DNA of 64,000 nt from Actinomycetota bacterium. Lineage in GTDB: Bacteria; Actinomycetota; Actinomycetes; JACCUZ01. The notes under the pieces are model-generated. The model was not told the DNA's origin, did not search any database, and saw only the letters and a program-made list of their open reading frames with translations. How positions within the stretch are numbered: position 1 is the first letter of the stretch; each line of letters begins with the position of its first letter. This document shows, piece by piece, positions 63,102 through 64,000 of this stretch. The stretch lies in NCBI GenBank assembly GCA_030841035.1, contig JAVEDI010000083.1:1-64000 (forward strand). The letters are read 5' to 3'. The position numbers and the translations under genes are program-made.

Positions 63102-64000
63102 TCAGCGCACCCCCCTCACCGGAAGGACGGCGGCGGCGCCGAGCACGGCGCTGACGCCCGCCACGGCGTACAGCACGCCGTAGCTGCCGCCGGACACCCC
63201 CAGGATGGCCGGCGCGATGGCCGGAGCCACGGAGAACGGCAGCGCTCCGGCGATGTTGAAGACACCGAGGTCCTTGGCGGCGCTGGCCTCGTCGGGCAGC
63301 ACGTCGGCGGCGAGCGCGAGGTCCACGGCGACGTACACGCCGAAGCCGAGGCCGCCGATGGCCATGCCGAGCAGGAAGCCGTTGAAGCTGCTGGCGAGGG
63401 CGATGACGAACATCGCGACGCCGTAGCCGCTCGACGCGGCGAGAACGAAGATCTTCCGTCGGCCGCTGCGGTCGGAGAGCCGGCCGCCCAGGAGGGAGGC
63501 CGCGATGACGACGGTGGACTGGACGAGCGTCCCGAGGAACACCTGGCGCGGGATGTCGTCCTCGGCGGTGCCGATCTTGTCCAGCAGGTAGTAGGTCTGG
63601 TACGTCGCCAGGAAGGCGTAGGCCAGGACGAACAGGAAGCGGCTGGCGAAGGCCCAGGCGAAGTCGGGGCTCGTGCGCGGGTTGATGTAGAAGGTGCTGG
63701 CGAGCTCTCGCAGCGACCAGGGCGGCTTGTCCGCCCTGGCCAGCCGGCGGTCGTGCAGTGTCGCCGCGAAGAGCAGGATGAAGAATCCGCCGATGGCGCA
63801 CGGGAGGAGGAACATGGCGAGCTGGTTGCCGGTGAACAGCTTCACCAGGTAGGTCCCGGTCACCGATGCGACCGGCACGCAGACACCGAGGACGCCCGAG
63901 ACCGACCCACGTTGAGCGGGCGGGACATGGTCGGGCAGCACCGCGACGAGGGCGGCGAGCAGCGCGTTGAAGAACAGCTGCGCGAGGCACCACCCGAGCA
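63102..64000 (-). CDS. MFS transporter, N-terminally cut by the window
   Basis: The visible C-terminal ~299 residues of a major facilitator protein contain the loop DHVPPAQRGSVSGVLGVCVPVASVTGTYLVKLF and a central charged loop (HDRRLARADKPPWSLRELASTFYINPRTSPDF). The second MFS signature is GGRLSDRSGRRKIFVLAAS, and FGVYVAVDLALAADVLPDEASAAKDLGVFNIAGALPF follows. The last stretch is typical of sugar or glycoside MFS proteins (GPH/SLC45-like). The frame is open to base 64000, so the first half is missing. Substrate unknown. Confidence 0.85.
   Translation of the reverse strand, partial: LGWCLAQLFFNALLAALVAVLPDHVPPAQRGSVSGVLGVCVPVASVTGTYLVKLFTGNQLAMFLLPCAIGGFFILLFAATLHDRRLARADKPPWSLRELASTFYINPRTSPDFAWAFASRFLFVLAYAFLATYQTYYLLDKIGTAEDDIPRQVFLGTLVQSTVVIAASLLGGRLSDRSGRRKIFVLAASSGYGVAMFVIALASSFNGFLLGMAIGGLGFGVYVAVDLALAADVLPDEASAAKDLGVFNIAGALPFSVAPAIAPAILGVSGGSYGVLYAVAGVSAVLGAAAVLPVRGVR

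Overview
The window is a GC-rich stretch of an actinobacterial chromosome. The markers for this are mycothiol synthase, an actinobacterial-type GlnR, a MoaD–thioredoxin–sulfurtransferase group, many GTG starts, and about ten genes that appear to be leaderless (a TAnnnT-like -10 hexamer 6-7 nt before the start codon). No rRNA, tRNA, CRISPR array, prophage or insertion sequence was seen. The genus cannot be fixed from the sequence alone.

1-5840 (minus strand) is a sulfur, redox and metal block. In transcription order it holds a MoaD-like protein, a membrane protein, a membrane-anchored thioredoxin, a 24-codon Cys-Pro-ending leader peptide, a DUF4395 membrane protein, rhodanese (sseA), DUF1416, a nuclease lipoprotein, a 44-aa membrane peptide, nitrobindin, Fur and YgfZ (cut by the window edge). 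Many stop and start codons overlap. The leader stop codon lies inside a perfect 11-bp inverted repeat whose other arm contains the Shine-Dalgarno of the next gene.

5976-13881 is nitrogen, thiol and phosphate control: glnR, mshD, then pstSCAB behind a clear PHO box, followed by a convergent low-affinity phosphate transporter (pit) with its DUF47 partner. 14009-22111 is mixed housekeeping: a glutamate-semialdehyde-aminomutase-like enzyme, a PrsW-type protease, a zinc-ribbon protein, an App1-like phosphatase, a class V aminotransferase, a phosphoesterase, a desaturase, and a 65-aa orphan behind a 21-bp tandem repeat.

22268-32423 is secreted and phosphate-related: a subtilisin-like protease, a CYTH-CHAD protein with PPK2 (polyphosphate), a small membrane peptide, a PhoX-like DUF839 protein and a Tat-exported phospholipase C. 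32448-37163 is a tight four-gene operon: a KamA radical SAM aminomutase, gamma-glutamyltransferase, a 7TM protein and an ATP-grasp ligase, which together suggest an unassigned beta-amino-acid/peptide pathway.

37795-41024 holds a Tat-exported multicopper oxidase behind a short coupled ORF, plus a membrane protein. 41055-43842 holds SMP-30, ribokinase (with a remnant of an ABC ATPase) and a RibD-like reductase.

43972-59192 is the most unusual region. Four minus-strand genes encode an 894-aa fibronectin-III protein, an 1853-aa membrane-anchored triplicated cupredoxin oxidase, a 1422-aa RTX protein and a Met/His-rich membrane protein. They are divergent from copC-copD. This looks like an extracellular copper-dependent oxidase assembly with its own copper supply; the substrate is unknown, with Mn(II) or another metal as one hypothesis. 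The window ends with a stand-alone LigD-type polymerase, a large LuxR (LAL) regulator and a partial MFS transporter.
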